Under the pieces are notes generated by a model. The model saw nothing but the letters and a program-made list of their open reading frames with translations, was not told the origin of the DNA and ran no database searches. 64,000 nucleotides of DNA, taken from NCBI RefSeq assembly GCF_021462415.1, contig NZ_JAKEDS010000002.1:496001-560000 (forward strand), in the 5' to 3' direction. Shown piece by piece: positions 51,399 to 61,486 of this stretch (position 1 is the stretch's first letter; every line of letters starts with the position of its first letter). The stretch comes from Rhodohalobacter sp. 614A (GTDB lineage Bacteria > Bacteroidota > Rhodothermia > Balneolales > Balneolaceae). A program made the translations under genes and the position numbers.

Positions 51399-54200
51399 AT
51401 GACCAAACAAAAACCCAAAAAGCTCTTTAAGGTAGCATCAGAATTTAATGTTGCCACTCAATCCATTGTAGACACGTTGAGTGAGAACGGATATGATGTG
51501 ACCAATCGGCCAAACTCCAGCATTACACAGGAGATGTACGATGTGCTGGAGGGGGTATATGGTGATGACAAAGAGAAAAGCATCGAGCATGAAAGAGCGC
51601 GGGAAGAGTACGAAAGTCGCCGCAATCAAATCATGTCGAGCCGGAATGAAAGTGTTACTATTGACAGCCATCTTGAGCCGATTGAGGACCTTCCCCTCGA
51701 GCCTGAAGAAGATCCTGTTCCGGAACCAAGCCTTGAACCACAGGAAGAAGAGGTAGTAGAAGCTGCTCCGGAAGAAGAGGAAGAAATATCAGATGAAGAA
51801 GAAGACGAGATTGATGAGCCGGCGCCGGTTGAAGCCCAAGAACAAGAAGATGAGGCTGAAGAACTGGAAGAAGCCGACGAAGTTGATGAACCTGATGAAG
51901 AAGAGGAAGAGGATGAAGAAGAAGTTACGGCTGAAGCTGAGGAAGATTCAGATGAAGATGTAGAAGATGATGAGGTGGAGGACGACGAGGACGAAGAAGA
52001 GCCAGAGGCTAAAAAAGAAGATTCGCAAGAAGATGAGGAAGAGGAGGTTGTCCGGGGCAGAGCCAATAAACTAAGCGGTACCAAGGTTTTAGGAAAGGTT
52101 GAATTTTCTCGTGAAAACCGGAAGAAGAAAAAAACCAGAAAGCGACGAAAAGATCGTCTTGACAGGGATGAAGACTATACCCGCAAAGACAAAAAACAAC
52201 CTAAGAAGGATGATACAGCAGACAAATCATCATCCAAAAAAACCAAAAAGAAAAAATCGCGGCGAAGCAGTAAGGTCGACGATGAGGATGTAGAAAAGAA
52301 AATGCGTGAAACCCTTCAAAGAATTAAGGAGGGGGACACTGTAGGAAGCCGACGGCAAAAACGACGTCGTCAACGTAAGGAAGAAAGGGAAGAAGAACGT
52401 GCACATCAGGAGGAACTCGAAGAACTTGAAGAGTCAACGCTTGAGGTTACTGAATTTATTACAGTGAGTGATCTTGCCGACTTGATGGGTGTGAAACCTA
52501 ATGATGTGATTACTACATGTATGTCTCTCGGTACCATGGTTTCCATTAACCAGAGACTGGATGCTGCAACGATTGAGCTTGTAGCAGCCGAATACGACTT
52601 CGATGTTGAATTCGTAGATGCCGAAGAGATGATCGAAGAAGAGTTTGAACTCATTGAAGATGATCCGGAAGATCTTGAACCCCGCTCCCCGATTATTACC
52701 GTAATGGGCCATGTGGATCACGGGAAAACCTCTTTGCTTGACTACATTCGTAAAGCAAAAGTTGCTGCCGGTGAGGCAGGCGGAATTACGCAGCATGTGG
52801 GTGCGTATGAGGTTGAAACCGAATCAGGAAAGAAAATTACATTTCTTGATACTCCCGGTCACGAAGCGTTTACCGCTATGAGGAGTCGTGGAGCCCAAGC
52901 CACAGATATTGTTATCCTCGTTGTTGCTGCCGATGATGCCGTAATGCCTCAAACCATTGAAGCTATCAACCATGCCAAAGCGGCCGGAGTTTCTATTGTT
53001 GTGGCTATTAACAAGATGGATAAAGAAGGTGCGAATCCGGATAAAATTAAGAACCAACTTTCCGAACATGGTGTAATTGTTGAGGAATATGGAGGAAACA
53101 ACCAGGTAGCTGAAGTTTCTGCTCATACCGGAGAAGGGATTGATGAGCTTCTCGAAAAAGTTCTTATCGAAGCTGAACTGATGGAGCTTAAGGCGAATCC
53201 AAATCGTCTTGCACAAGGAGTTGTTCTTGAATCGCGAATCGATAAAGGAAAAGGAACTGTCGCCAACATTCTTATCCAAACCGGAACATTGAAAATTGGT
53301 GATCCTTTTGTGGCCGGTCCTGTTTTTGGACGGGTACGTGCTATGGAGGATGAGCGTGGAACCCGGTTGAATTCAGCAGGGCCATCTACCCCGGTTCAGT
53401 TAACCGGATTTGATGACACGCCACAGGCCGGAGATCGATTAATCGTCTCGAGTGATGAAAAAACGGCCAAAGAAATTGCTAATCAACGGCAGCAAATTCG
53501 CCGGGAACAGTCACTCAGAAAAGTGAAACACCTTACATTGGATGATCTTTCTCGACGAATGGCCCTTGGTGAGGTTTCTGAACTGAATATCATTATCAAA
53601 GCCGATGTGGATGGTTCCATTGAGGCGCTTTCCGGTGCATTGCAGAAACTTGGCACCGAAGAGGTATCTGTGAATATTATACACACAGGTTCTGGTGCTA
53701 TTACTGAAAGTGATGTTCTTCTCGCTTCAGCATCAGATGCGATTATCATCGGTTTCCAGGTTCGGCCTACGTCCAGCGCTCGTAAGCTTGCAGAGGCCGA
53801 AAGCATTGATATTCGGCTGTTCAGTGTTATTTATGATGCGGTTGATGAGGTTCACGATGCTCTTGAAGGTATGCTCAGTCCTGAAATCAAAGAAGAAATG
53901 AAAGGATTGGTTACTGTTCGTGAAGTCTTCAGGATCTCCAGAGTTGGAACTATTGCCGGCTGTTATGTAAATGAAGGTAAAGTGAACCGGAATAACCCAA
54001 TCCGAATTATCCGTGATGGTGTTGTAATTTATGATGGTGAGATTGATTCTCTCAAACGTTTCAAAGAAGATGTGAAGGAAGTTCAATCTGGCTACGAATG
54101 TGGTATTAGTATCGAAGGCTTTAACGACATTAAAGTTGGTGATGAATTTGAAAGCTATGAAGTGATTGAAGAGAAGCGGAAGCTTGAAGATGCCCGCTAA
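51399..54200 (+). CDS. infB: Translation initiation factor IF-2
   Basis: A 933-residue GTPase that brings fMet-tRNA to the 30S subunit. A short IF2_N-like helical domain (about 5-50) is followed by an extreme acidic region (about 93-215), then a basic, lysine/arginine-rich region (about 230-340), a second IF2_N (about 350-405), the G domain with GHVDHGKTS (about 437), DTPGHEAF and NKMDK, and domains II-IV. It is longer than typical (about 890 in E. coli), because of the charged linker. All GTPase motifs are intact. Third gene of its operon. Confidence 0.97.
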   Translation: MTKQKPKKLFKVASEFNVATQSIVDTLSENGYDVTNRPNSSITQEMYDVLEGVYGDDKEKSIEHERAREEYESRRNQIMSSRNESVTIDSHLEPIEDLPLEPEEDPVPEPSLEPQEEEVVEAAPEEEEEISDEEEDEIDEPAPVEAQEQEDEAEELEEADEVDEPDEEEEEDEEEVTAEAEEDSDEDVEDDEVEDDEDEEEPEAKKEDSQEDEEEEVVRGRANKLSGTKVLGKVEFSRENRKKKKTRKRRKDRLDRDEDYTRKDKKQPKKDDTADKSSSKKTKKKKSRRSSKVDDEDVEKKMRETLQRIKEGDTVGSRRQKRRRQRKEEREEERAHQEELEELEESTLEVTEFITVSDLADLMGVKPNDVITTCMSLGTMVSINQRLDAATIELVAAEYDFDVEFVDAEEMIEEEFELIEDDPEDLEPRSPIITVMGHVDHGKTSLLDYIRKAKVAAGEAGGITQHVGAYEVETESGKKITFLDTPGHEAFTAMRSRGAQATDIVILVVAADDAVMPQTIEAINHAKAAGVSIVVAINKMDKEGANPDKIKNQLSEHGVIVEEYGGNNQVAEVSAHTGEGIDELLEKVLIEAELMELKANPNRLAQGVVLESRIDKGKGTVANILIQTGTLKIGDPFVAGPVFGRVRAMEDERGTRLNSAGPSTPVQLTGFDDTPQAGDRLIVSSDEKTAKEIANQRQQIRREQSLRKVKHLTLDDLSRRMALGEVSELNIIIKADVDGSIEALSGALQKLGTEEVSVNIIHTGSGAITESDVLLASASDAIIIGFQVRPTSSARKLAEAESIDIRLFSVIYDAVDEVHDALEGMLSPEIKEEMKGLVTVREVFRISRVGTIAGCYVNEGKVNRNNPIRIIRDGVVIYDGEIDSLKRFKEDVKEVQSGYECGISIEGFNDIKVGDEFESYEVIEEKRKLEDAR

Positions 54201-54264
54201 ACTGTTCTGAATATTTCACAGATTTACACCAAATCTTAATGCTAACACCAAAAAATGAGGAATC

Positions 54265-54654
54265 ATGAGTATACGGACAGAAAGACTCAGCTCTGTTATT
54301 CAAAAAGATATTGGACAGATTCTTCAGCAAAACTATCAGCCTGCCGGCACTTTTATTACGGTGACCCAGGTTCGGGTTACAGATGATCTTTCCATTGCTA
54401 AAATTTATTTAAGCATTTTTTCTCCCGGCAGGGAAACCGATCCCATCTACAAGGCTATTGATGATCATCAGGATGAAATTCGTTATCAGCTGGCATCAAA
54501 AATAAAAAATCAGGTTCGCCGCATTCCGGAACTTCTTTTTTATGAAGATGATACCGCCGAATATGTGAATAAAATGGAACATCTGTTTAAGAAGGCAAGA
54601 GAGGGACGGGCAGATGATGCTGATGAAAATCAATCAGATAAATCTGAAGCATAA
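54265..54654 (+). CDS. rbfA: Ribosome-binding factor A
   Basis: A 129-residue KH-fold 30S maturation factor. It starts MSIRTERLSSVIQKDIGQILQQ, has VTDDLSIAKIYLSIF and RRIPELLFYEDDT, the family's typical blocks, and ends with a short acidic tail. The spacing of 64 bases from infB and 17 from truB fits a single operon. Confidence 0.93.
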   Translation: MSIRTERLSSVIQKDIGQILQQNYQPAGTFITVTQVRVTDDLSIAKIYLSIFSPGRETDPIYKAIDDHQDEIRYQLASKIKNQVRRIPELLFYEDDTAEYVNKMEHLFKKAREGRADDADENQSDKSEA

Positions 54655-54671
54655 ACCATTGCTATCCATTC

Positions 54672-55421
54672 ATGGCTAAAAGCATTATCCCCTTAAACGA
54701 ATTGCCAGTTATTGACAAGGATAGTGTTGAAACCTCAAACCTTGATGTTTACTCATCGGGTGCAATTATTGTAATGGATAAACCTTTAGGGTGGAGCAGC
54801 TTCGATATCGTTAAATATGTACGAATTCGGATTCCTGCAAAAAAAGTTGGTCATGCCGGTACGTTAGATCCTTTGGCTACGGGACTCTTATTGTTGTGTT
54901 CTGGCAAGGCAACCCGAACCATTTCCGAAATTCAATCCCTAAAAAAGACCTATGTAGCAAGAATAAAGTTTGGTGTATCTACTCCAAGCTACGATTCTGA
55001 AATCGAGCCGAATGAAACCGCAGAATGGCAACATATAACCGAAGATGATATCAGGAAAATCATCAAGGAAAAGTTTACAGGGACGATATTTCAAACTCCA
55101 CCGGCTTATTCTGCAATAAAAGTAAAAGGGGAAAGACTTTATAAAAAAGCGCGAAAAGGGGAAGATGTTGAACTTCCTGTCAGACAGATTTCTATTGACT
55201 CCATCGAAATCCAGGACTTTTCCTTGCCTGAAATTACCGTGAAAGTTCATTGCGGTAAAGGAACATATATTCGTTCTTTGGCCCATGATTTAGGAATTGC
55301 TTTAGACAGCCGTGCTCACCTCACCTGGCTGAGAAGGACTGATTCAGGGGGCTTTTCTGTTGAGAATGCATTAACACCCGATCAATTTGGAGATCAAATA
55401 AAGATGATCAAAAATGGCTGA
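54672..55421 (+). CDS. truB: tRNA pseudouridine(55) synthase TruB
   Basis: A 249-residue enzyme making pseudouridine 55 in the T-loop of tRNAs. The KVGHAGTLDPLATGLL block contains the catalytic Asp; MDKPLGWSSFDIVKYVR, PPAYSAIKVKGERLYKKARKG and CGKGTYIRSLAHDLG are also conserved. It lacks an obvious C-terminal PUA domain beyond a short tail, giving a slightly short protein. Its stop overlaps the start of ribF by 8 bases. Confidence 0.95.
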   Translation: MAKSIIPLNELPVIDKDSVETSNLDVYSSGAIIVMDKPLGWSSFDIVKYVRIRIPAKKVGHAGTLDPLATGLLLLCSGKATRTISEIQSLKKTYVARIKFGVSTPSYDSEIEPNETAEWQHITEDDIRKIIKEKFTGTIFQTPPAYSAIKVKGERLYKKARKGEDVELPVRQISIDSIEIQDFSLPEITVKVHCGKGTYIRSLAHDLGIALDSRAHLTWLRRTDSGGFSVENALTPDQFGDQIKMIKNG

Positions 55422-56376
55422 AATTATTTTTTTGAATGACGTTAAAAGAGATTTGAACACCGTGCTTACTGTAGGCACGTTTGACGGCGTTCATGCAGGG
55501 CATAAAGTTCTTATTAACAAGGTTTTGGATGTTGCTGAAGAAAAGAAAGCCCGCAGCGTAATTGTAACTTTTGATCCTCATCCGAGGGATATTATCAACC
55601 CCGGTGATGCGGGAATCAAACTTCTGAGCTCTCTTGATGAGAGAAGCGAAATGCTAACAGATTTAGGCGTAGATGAAATGGTTGTCATTCCATTTGACCG
55701 GGATTTTTCACTTCTGACATCCGAAGAGTTTGTACGAGATATTATCTGGGAAAAAATTGGGGTCTCAGCATTTGTAATTGGCTACGATCATCAATTCGGG
55801 AGAAATCGCGAAGGAACAATCGAAACCGTACAGGAGCTTGGCAGAGAACTTGGTTTCCATACACATGTAGTGTCAAAACAGGAAGTGGGAGACAAAACAG
55901 TAAGCAGCACCGCTATTAGAAAGGCGATCTATGAGAAAGGCGATATGGAACTGGCGGCTTCTCTTTTAGACAGATTTTATATTCTGAATGGAACGGTGGT
56001 TCACGGCGATAAGAGAGGAAAGAAAATTGGATATCCAACAGCGAATATTCAGCCGCAAAATTCACAAAAAGTGATTCCCAAAGATGGTGTTTATGCCGTT
56101 TGGGTTAGGTTTGAAGGGGAATTCTATCAAGGAATGATGAATATTGGTCAGCGCCCGACGTTTAATGGTGGCGGTACAGTTTTAGAAGTTCATATTCTTG
56201 ATTTTGAAAAAGAAATTTATGGCAAAGATATCCAGTTACAATTCGTGAAACGCATTCGGGAAGAGCAACATTTTGATGGTATTGAAAATCTCAAAAATCA
56301 ATTAAGAAAAGATGAAAAAGAAGTTCGTGATGTTTTAGAGAATAGATCTCCAAATATTGCAAAACACTTGAAATAA
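55414..56376 (+). CDS. ribF: Bifunctional riboflavin kinase/FAD synthetase RibF
   Basis: A 320-residue two-domain enzyme converting riboflavin to FMN then FAD. N-terminal nucleotidyltransferase with GTFDGVHAGHKVLI (the HxGH motif) and IVTFDPHP; C-terminal flavokinase with GDKRGKKIGYPTANI, DGVYAVWVRFEG and NIGQRPTF. Length is normal. Starts inside truB, and a translational coupling is likely. rpsO follows after 49 bases. Confidence 0.95.
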   Translation: MAEIIFLNDVKRDLNTVLTVGTFDGVHAGHKVLINKVLDVAEEKKARSVIVTFDPHPRDIINPGDAGIKLLSSLDERSEMLTDLGVDEMVVIPFDRDFSLLTSEEFVRDIIWEKIGVSAFVIGYDHQFGRNREGTIETVQELGRELGFHTHVVSKQEVGDKTVSSTAIRKAIYEKGDMELAASLLDRFYILNGTVVHGDKRGKKIGYPTANIQPQNSQKVIPKDGVYAVWVRFEGEFYQGMMNIGQRPTFNGGGTVLEVHILDFEKEIYGKDIQLQFVKRIREEQHFDGIENLKNQLRKDEKEVRDVLENRSPNIAKHLK

Positions 56377-56425
56377 CTTTATTTTATGTAGCTATGTTAG
56401 ATAAAGTAAATTTGATAAATCAGAA

Positions 56426-56695
56426 ATGAGCATAACAAAAGAAAAGAAACAAGAAATTATTGAAAATTACGGTGGCTCCGGAGAGAATACCGGGTCAACG
56501 GAAGCGCAGATTGCTATACTTACCGCTCGAATTAATGATCTGACTGAACATTTAAGTGGAAATAAGCAAGATCATTCATCACGGCGTGGCCTTCTAAAAA
56601 TGGTAGGAAAAAGGCGACGACTTCTTAACTACCTTAAGGATAATGATATTGTGAAATACAGGGAATTGATTAAGGACCTGGGTATTAGAAAATAA
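56426..56695 (+). CDS. rpsO: 30S ribosomal protein S15
   Basis: An 89-residue ribosomal protein binding 16S rRNA, of normal length. [23 protein letters not shown] and [22 protein letters not shown] are diagnostic. A strong terminator lies just downstream (56709-56736), so most transcription probably ends here, with pnp expressed from its own start, as in many bacteria. Confidence 0.98.
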   Translation: MSITKEKKQEIIENYGGSGENTGSTEAQIAILTARINDLTEHLSGNKQDHSSRRGLLKMVGKRRRLLNYLKDNDIVKYRELIKDLGIRK

Positions 56696-56708
56696 GCATC
56701 TCCAGTTT

Positions 56709-56736
56709 GGCACGTATTTACACGTGCCTTTTTTTT
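56709..56736 (+). terminator. Terminator after rpsO
   Basis: GGCACGT (56709-56715) and ACGTGCC (56722-56728) form a perfect 7-bp stem with a 6-base loop, followed by eight T. It separates rpsO from pnp. Confidence 0.85.
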
Positions 56737-56777
56737 ATCCTCAAATACCGTTCGCTTACCATGTGGTATTTGTTTGA

Positions 56778-56807
56778 TTTGCTTTTAAAAAAGGATAATT
56801 ACATTTG
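56778..56807 (+). promoter_or_regulatory. Candidate Bacteroidetes-type promoter for pnp
   Basis: TTTG (56778-56781) and TACATTTG (56800-56807, fits the TAnnTTTG -7 consensus) are 18 bases apart, close to the 19-21 expected. The transcript would begin about 25 bases before the pnp start. Weak, single-site evidence. Confidence 0.3.
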
Positions 56808-56838
56808 ACAATTTAGACGAAAGAAAAAAATAGATTTT

Positions 56839-58953
56839 ATGAAAGAAGATTTTAAAAGTGTTGAGTTTGCACCGGGGAAAACATTATCAGTTGAGACGGG
56901 AAGACTTGCAAAATTAGCTGATGGTGCCGTAATGGTGCGCATGGGAGATACCATGGTTTTGTGTACAGTTGTAAGCGCTAAAGAGGCAAAGCCGGGTCAG
57001 GATTTTTTCCCACTAGTAGTTGATTTACGCGAAAGCTTTACTGCTGGAGGAAAATTTCCGGGAGGATTTATCAAGCGGGAAGGCCGCCCTTCAGACAATG
57101 AAACTCTTGCCAGCCGATTGATTGACAGAAGTTTGAGACCTCTTTTCCCTGATGGATATTACAATGATACTCAGGTCATTTGCCAGGTTTTTTCATCCGA
57201 TGGTCAGCATGAGGCCGATGTATTGGGAGCTTTGGGAGCCTCTGCAGCAATTCACATCTCAGATATTCCCTACGATGGTCCCATGGCCCAGGTGAAAGTT
57301 GGACGAATCAATGGGGAGTTTGTAATCAATCCAACCATTGATGAGCTAAAAGAAAGCGATATGGATATGATTGTTGCCGGTACTGCCGACAGCGTGATCA
57401 TGATTGAAGGAGAGATGAAGGAAATTAGCGAAGGTGAAATGCTGAATGCCATTAAAGAAGGACATAAAGCCATCGCAAAATTATGTGAATTTCAGGAAGA
57501 GCTTCGAAGAGAGTTTGGTGTTGAAAAACGCGATTTTGAACCATCGTCATTCGACGAAACCCTGAAAGCGAAAGTAGAAGAATTGGCTGCCGGTAAAATA
57601 AATGAGATTGTAAATACCGGTCTCGGAAAAGAAGAGTATAACGGCCAGCTCAGAGAAGTCAAGAATCAGGCAATTGAAGAGCTTACGGCTATTGAAGAAT
57701 ATGAAGAAGCCGAAGCAGACATTTCCAATATTCTGAGCAAGATCGAAAAAAATGAACTCCGAAATATGATTTTGGAGAAAAAGCGAAGAATTGATGGAAG
57801 AACCCCTGAAGACATTCGGGATATCTGGACGCAGGTTGGATACCTTCCCAGAACTCACGGATCTTCCATATTTAGCCGTGGTGAAACACAAGCACTTGTT
57901 TCTGTAACGTTAGGAACAAAACAGGATGCTCAGTCCATTGATACTTTGTTTTATGAAGAGGATAAAACCTTCTTCCTGCACTATAATTTCCCTCCATTTT
58001 CTGTAGGAGAAGCAGGATTTATGCGAGGTCCCGGCCGACGCGAAATCGGGCATGGACATCTTGCAGAACGAGCTCTGAAAATGGTTTTACCTAAATTTGA
58101 AGACTTTGGTTACGTAATTCGGGTTCGATCCGACATTTTAGAATCCAATGGTTCATCTTCCATGGCATCCGTGTGTGGAGGTTCTATGGCTCTGATGGAT
58201 GCAGGTGTGCCATTGCCGAAACCAGTTGCAGGAATTGCAATGGGAATGATTGTTGGAGAAAACAACACCGTTGTACTTTCTGATATTCGGGGCGAAGAAG
58301 ATTTCATGGGAGATATGGACTTCAAAACCGCCGGTACCGCCGATGGTATCACAGCTACCCAAATGGATATGAAAGTTCAGGGAATCAGCTTTGAGATTAT
58401 TGAAGAAGCCCTTGAACAAGCCCGAACAGGTAGGTTACATATTCTGGAGAAAATGGCGGAAACCATTTCAACAGGTCGAGAAACCTTATCTGAGTATGCA
58501 CCGCAGTTCATCAATATGACGATTGATGGCGACAGTATTGGCGCTGTGATTGGGCCTGGCGGTAAAGTGATTCAAACTCTTCAAAAAGAAACAGATACAG
58601 AAATCTGGATTGAAGAAGATGATAAGGGCAAAGGTCAGATTACCATTTCTGCTGATAGCCTTGAAAAAGCTGAAAATGCTAAGAAACGTATTCAGGCTAT
58701 CGCCGGTCAGCTTGATGAAGGAGCAACTTACGAAGGTACCGTAAAAGCCATTAAGGAATACGGAGCTTTTGTTGAGATTGTACCTGGTAAGGAAGGATTG
58801 CTTCATATCTCAGAGTTAAATCACAGTCATGTGAAGAAAGTAGAAGATATTCTTTCAGTTGGAGATACTGTAAAAGTAAAACTGCTGAAAGTTGAACATG
58901 GTGGAAAACTTCGGCTTTCAAGGAAAGCACTGCTTCCAAAAGATGATGAGTGA
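56839..58953 (+). CDS. pnp: Polyribonucleotide nucleotidyltransferase (PNPase)
   Basis: A 704-residue phosphorolytic 3'-5' exoribonuclease. Two RNase PH domains (about 10-140 and 315-470), with FTAGGKFPGGFIKREGRPSDNETLASRLIDRSLRP and GRREIGHGHLAERAL, a helical linker, KH domain with GAVIGPGGKVIQTLQKET (about 570), and S1 domain with EGTVKAIKEYGAFVEI and LLHISELN near the end. Usual length. It is part of the rpsO-pnp pair found in most bacteria. A perfect terminator follows at 58983. Confidence 0.97.
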   Translation: MKEDFKSVEFAPGKTLSVETGRLAKLADGAVMVRMGDTMVLCTVVSAKEAKPGQDFFPLVVDLRESFTAGGKFPGGFIKREGRPSDNETLASRLIDRSLRPLFPDGYYNDTQVICQVFSSDGQHEADVLGALGASAAIHISDIPYDGPMAQVKVGRINGEFVINPTIDELKESDMDMIVAGTADSVIMIEGEMKEISEGEMLNAIKEGHKAIAKLCEFQEELRREFGVEKRDFEPSSFDETLKAKVEELAAGKINEIVNTGLGKEEYNGQLREVKNQAIEELTAIEEYEEAEADISNILSKIEKNELRNMILEKKRRIDGRTPEDIRDIWTQVGYLPRTHGSSIFSRGETQALVSVTLGTKQDAQSIDTLFYEEDKTFFLHYNFPPFSVGEAGFMRGPGRREIGHGHLAERALKMVLPKFEDFGYVIRVRSDILESNGSSSMASVCGGSMALMDAGVPLPKPVAGIAMGMIVGENNTVVLSDIRGEEDFMGDMDFKTAGTADGITATQMDMKVQGISFEIIEEALEQARTGRLHILEKMAETISTGRETLSEYAPQFINMTIDGDSIGAVIGPGGKVIQTLQKETDTEIWIEEDDKGKGQITISADSLEKAENAKKRIQAIAGQLDEGATYEGTVKAIKEYGAFVEIVPGKEGLLHISELNHSHVKKVEDILSVGDTVKVKLLKVEHGGKLRLSRKALLPKDDE

Positions 58954-58982
58954 TAGTTTAGCAACCTAAACTAACTTATTTT

Positions 58983-59016
58983 AAAAGCGACTTCATTTTT
59001 TGAAGTCGCTTTTTTT
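58983..59016 (+). terminator. Terminator after pnp
   Basis: AAAAGCGACTTCA (58983-58995) and TGAAGTCGCTTTT (59001-59013) pair perfectly around a TTTTT loop, with a T-tract running to 59016. Clear rho-independent terminator. Confidence 0.92.
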
Positions 59017-59071
59017 ATTTTAAGCCAGTATTACTGTGAGCTTTGTTCTGTAAGTGTATTATTTTTATCAA

Positions 59072-59719
59072 ATGAGATTCTTAAAAAAAATTCTGTTTCC
59101 AATCATTTTTACACTGGTACTGATTTCAAACGGATATAGTCAACAGAATTCTGATCCTAAAGGTGCTTTTGTACGTTCTTTAGTTGTACCTGGATGGGGG
59201 CACTATTATGTAGATCATAACGAATGGAGAAGGGGACAGATTCATCTTGGTGCAGAGGTGGCGTTGATTATTTCCTATTTTGGTTTTTCAGCTCGCGCAG
59301 ATAATTTGGAAACTCAATATGAAACGCTCGCCTCTTTAGAGGCCGGAGTGGATATCTCTGGCAGAAGCCGAACGTTTAGAATTGCCATAGGTAATTTCAA
59401 TACATTGACTGAGTATAACGATTTTCAACTTCGGAGCAGAAATTGGAACCGAATTTTTGATGCCCAAGCTGAGAACAAGTGGAATTGGGAAACCGAGGAT
59501 GCACGTAACAGTTATAACGATCTCCGTTCAGATGTTGATCGTGTTAGAAACCAACTTCCTGCAATATTTGGTTTGATGGTAGTGAACAGAGTGATCAGTG
59601 CAGTAAGTGCCTATAATCGGGCAAAAAACCATTCCAAGACTCCTGAGCTCTCTCTCTTACCCGTCTCCACACGTTCAAATGGTCTGGGAATTGTTGGGAA
59701 AATGAATATTCGATTCTAG
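59072..59719 (+). CDS. DUF5683 exported protein
   Basis: A 215-residue protein with a signal peptide (MRFLKKILFPIIFTLVLIS, ending near GYSQQ) and the typical start of DUF5683, AFVRSLVVPGWGHYYVDHNEWRRGQ. The central and C-terminal helices include DARNSYNDLRSDVDRVRNQ, and a hydrophobic segment lies near residue 170. Function unknown. The frame is open from GTG 59054, but ATG 59072 gives a cleaner signal peptide and is preferred. truA follows after 15 bases, so the two are co-transcribed. Confidence 0.78.
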   Translation: MRFLKKILFPIIFTLVLISNGYSQQNSDPKGAFVRSLVVPGWGHYYVDHNEWRRGQIHLGAEVALIISYFGFSARADNLETQYETLASLEAGVDISGRSRTFRIAIGNFNTLTEYNDFQLRSRNWNRIFDAQAENKWNWETEDARNSYNDLRSDVDRVRNQLPAIFGLMVVNRVISAVSAYNRAKNHSKTPELSLLPVSTRSNGLGIVGKMNIRF

Positions 59720-59734
59720 CAGAGCAGACACTTC

Positions 59735-60469
59735 ATGAATAATCGTTATAAGCTCACATTCGAATACGATGGTACGAATTTTAATGGCTGGCAAAAACAG
59801 CCTGAAGGCCGGACGGTTCAGGATGTAATTGAAAAAGCGTTGAGTACATTTTATCAAGAGCAGATAGAAATTGTGGGACAGGGTAGGACGGACGCCGGTG
59901 TACATGCAAAGGAACAGGTAGCCCATGCCGATTTGCCTTCTTTGTACAGTCTTCAGCGGATTTTGAGGGCAATGGCAGGACTCTTCCCTGAGGATGTAGC
60001 TCTGGTTGATGCAAAAAAAATGGATGATGATTTCCATGCAAGATTTCACGCCAAATCGCGAATATATCAATACCGTGTTTTAGAAAGACAATCTCCAATA
60101 ATGAGGAATTTTTCCTGGTCCGTTTTTAAGCCAGTATCAGTTGCATTGCTGGATGAATGTGCGGGGATGATTCTTGGTGAGCATGATTTTATCAATTTCT
60201 GTATTCCTCCGGATATAAGTGAGATGACAACGTTATGTACTATTCAGCAAAGCTTTTGGAGAAAAGAAGAGGGTGTACTGATCTATCAAATTGAAGGAAA
60301 CCGGTTTTTACGCCATTTGGTACGACGACTGGTGGGAGCAATGGTCCAGGTCGCAGATGGCACACTTCAATTCAATGATTTTCAACAGTTGTTAGTAACT
60401 CAGCCTGCCCGGCGTAAAGCTCATGCCGCACCGGCAAAGGGACTCACGTTAATGAGTGTTAGCTACTAA
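59735..60469 (+). CDS. truA: tRNA pseudouridine(38-40) synthase TruA
   Basis: A 244-residue enzyme modifying the anticodon stem-loop. YDGTNFNGWQKQPEGRTVQ, GQGRTDAGVHA (the catalytic Asp) and FLRHLVRRLVGAMVQVADG are diagnostic. Length is typical. A possible hairpin, CCATTGG/CCAATGG, lies about 20 bases after the stop, without a T-tract. Confidence 0.95.
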   Translation: MNNRYKLTFEYDGTNFNGWQKQPEGRTVQDVIEKALSTFYQEQIEIVGQGRTDAGVHAKEQVAHADLPSLYSLQRILRAMAGLFPEDVALVDAKKMDDDFHARFHAKSRIYQYRVLERQSPIMRNFSWSVFKPVSVALLDECAGMILGEHDFINFCIPPDISEMTTLCTIQQSFWRKEEGVLIYQIEGNRFLRHLVRRLVGAMVQVADGTLQFNDFQQLLVTQPARRKAHAAPAKGLTLMSVSY

Positions 60470-60648
60470 TTTTTCTTGTCTAAATTTCCATTGGGAAAGA
60501 GATAACCAATGGATTCATTCGCACATTTTTCGGCTCTAAAAAAATTAAAAAAATGATGGATTTTGGTTTTTTTAAAACCGTTTTAAAACTGTAGTAATGA
60601 TCATGGTTATAGTTTGCTTGTTAAATAAGTTCTTTTCGTTGTAAGTTT

Positions 60649-60676
60649 AAGGAGGTATATTTTAATGTATCCGTGA
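60649..60676 (+). promoter_or_regulatory. Strong ribosome-binding site ahead of a three-codon mini-ORF
   Basis: AAGGAGGT (60649-60656) lies 8 bases before ATG 60665, which opens a three-codon frame (Met-Tyr-Pro) ending at TGA 60674-60676. That TGA overlaps the GTG (60673-60675) that starts the hydrolase frame, 16 bases from the ribosome site. This suggests that ribosomes translate the mini-ORF and re-initiate on the hydrolase. Confidence 0.45.
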
Positions 60677-61443
60677 TTTTGTCGTTTTCAAATTGCCTCT
60701 TTAGTATGTATTCAAAGGAAAAATCAGAGATTCTCTTTTCAGAGAAAGCCCTATTTAATATTAAAGTACCTTATAAGCTGATAGAGACAAGCCAAACAGA
60801 CGAGAAAAAGCCTTTAATAGTATACTTACATGGATTTAACGATCATATTGAATCGTTTTTAAAAACCTGTAAGCCATTTTTAGATCGAATTGAAGCCTAC
60901 CATTTGTTTATTCAGGCTCCATATCCACTTTATGATAGATCCCACAAGAAAAAAGTTGAGGAGTGGGGAAGGGCCTGGTACTTGTATGATGGAGATCAAG
61001 AACAATTTCTGAATTCACTGGCGAAGACTTCAGAATTAATTGACGAGGTACTCACAACCTTAGAAAACAAGGTTTCAGTTGAAAGGCTTTGTGTGCTTGG
61101 CTATTCTATGGGAGGATATTTAGCTGGTTACTATGCTTTAACACGATATCATTTGGTGAATGACTTAATTGTTGCAGGTGCAAGAATCAAAACTGAAGTT
61201 TTGAATGAAAACTGGGGTTTAATCAAAGATTTACAAGTGCTTGCAATCCATGGTAAAGGAGATAATAAAGTTGATTATAAGCCTCAAAGAACCGAAATTG
61301 TACGATTATCAAAAAATGGTATAAATGCAAATTTCAAACTGATTAATCAAAAGCATATTTTTAATGTTGCGTACATTAAAGAAGCATGTGATTGGTTAGT
61401 CGAGAAGGGCTACAGTCGAAATAAGTATGCATTAAAACATTAA
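60673..61443 (+). CDS. Alpha/beta hydrolase (carboxylesterase/phospholipase-like)
   Basis: A 256-residue cytoplasmic serine hydrolase. VYLHGFND is the oxyanion-hole turn; CVLGYSMGGYLAGYYAL is the nucleophile elbow (Ser in GYSMGG); AIHGKGDNKVDY supplies the acid; NQKHIFNVAY carries the catalytic His. Substrate unknown. The frame is open from GTG 60673; ATG 60706 (MYSKEKSE) is the alternative and has no ribosome site before it. The strong site at 60651 supports the earlier start by coupling. Confidence 0.82.
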   Translation: MILSFSNCLFSMYSKEKSEILFSEKALFNIKVPYKLIETSQTDEKKPLIVYLHGFNDHIESFLKTCKPFLDRIEAYHLFIQAPYPLYDRSHKKKVEEWGRAWYLYDGDQEQFLNSLAKTSELIDEVLTTLENKVSVERLCVLGYSMGGYLAGYYALTRYHLVNDLIVAGARIKTEVLNENWGLIKDLQVLAIHGKGDNKVDYKPQRTEIVRLSKNGINANFKLINQKHIFNVAYIKEACDWLVEKGYSRNKYALKH

Positions 61444-61486
61444 CTAATCTGTTCATCGGCAACCTCATAAACAGACAAATTTTTTT

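Noticed and set aside
51626-52084. Serine-rich 152-codon frame on the minus strand
   Set aside because: It is the complement of the Asp/Glu-rich GAA/GAT codons of IF-2, which read as Ser on the other strand; a compositional shadow.
60500-60525. CCATTGG/CCAATGG inverted repeat after truA as a terminator
   Set aside because: The stem is only 7-8 bp and lacks a T-tract in the plus direction; transcription could end here only with Rho or weakly.
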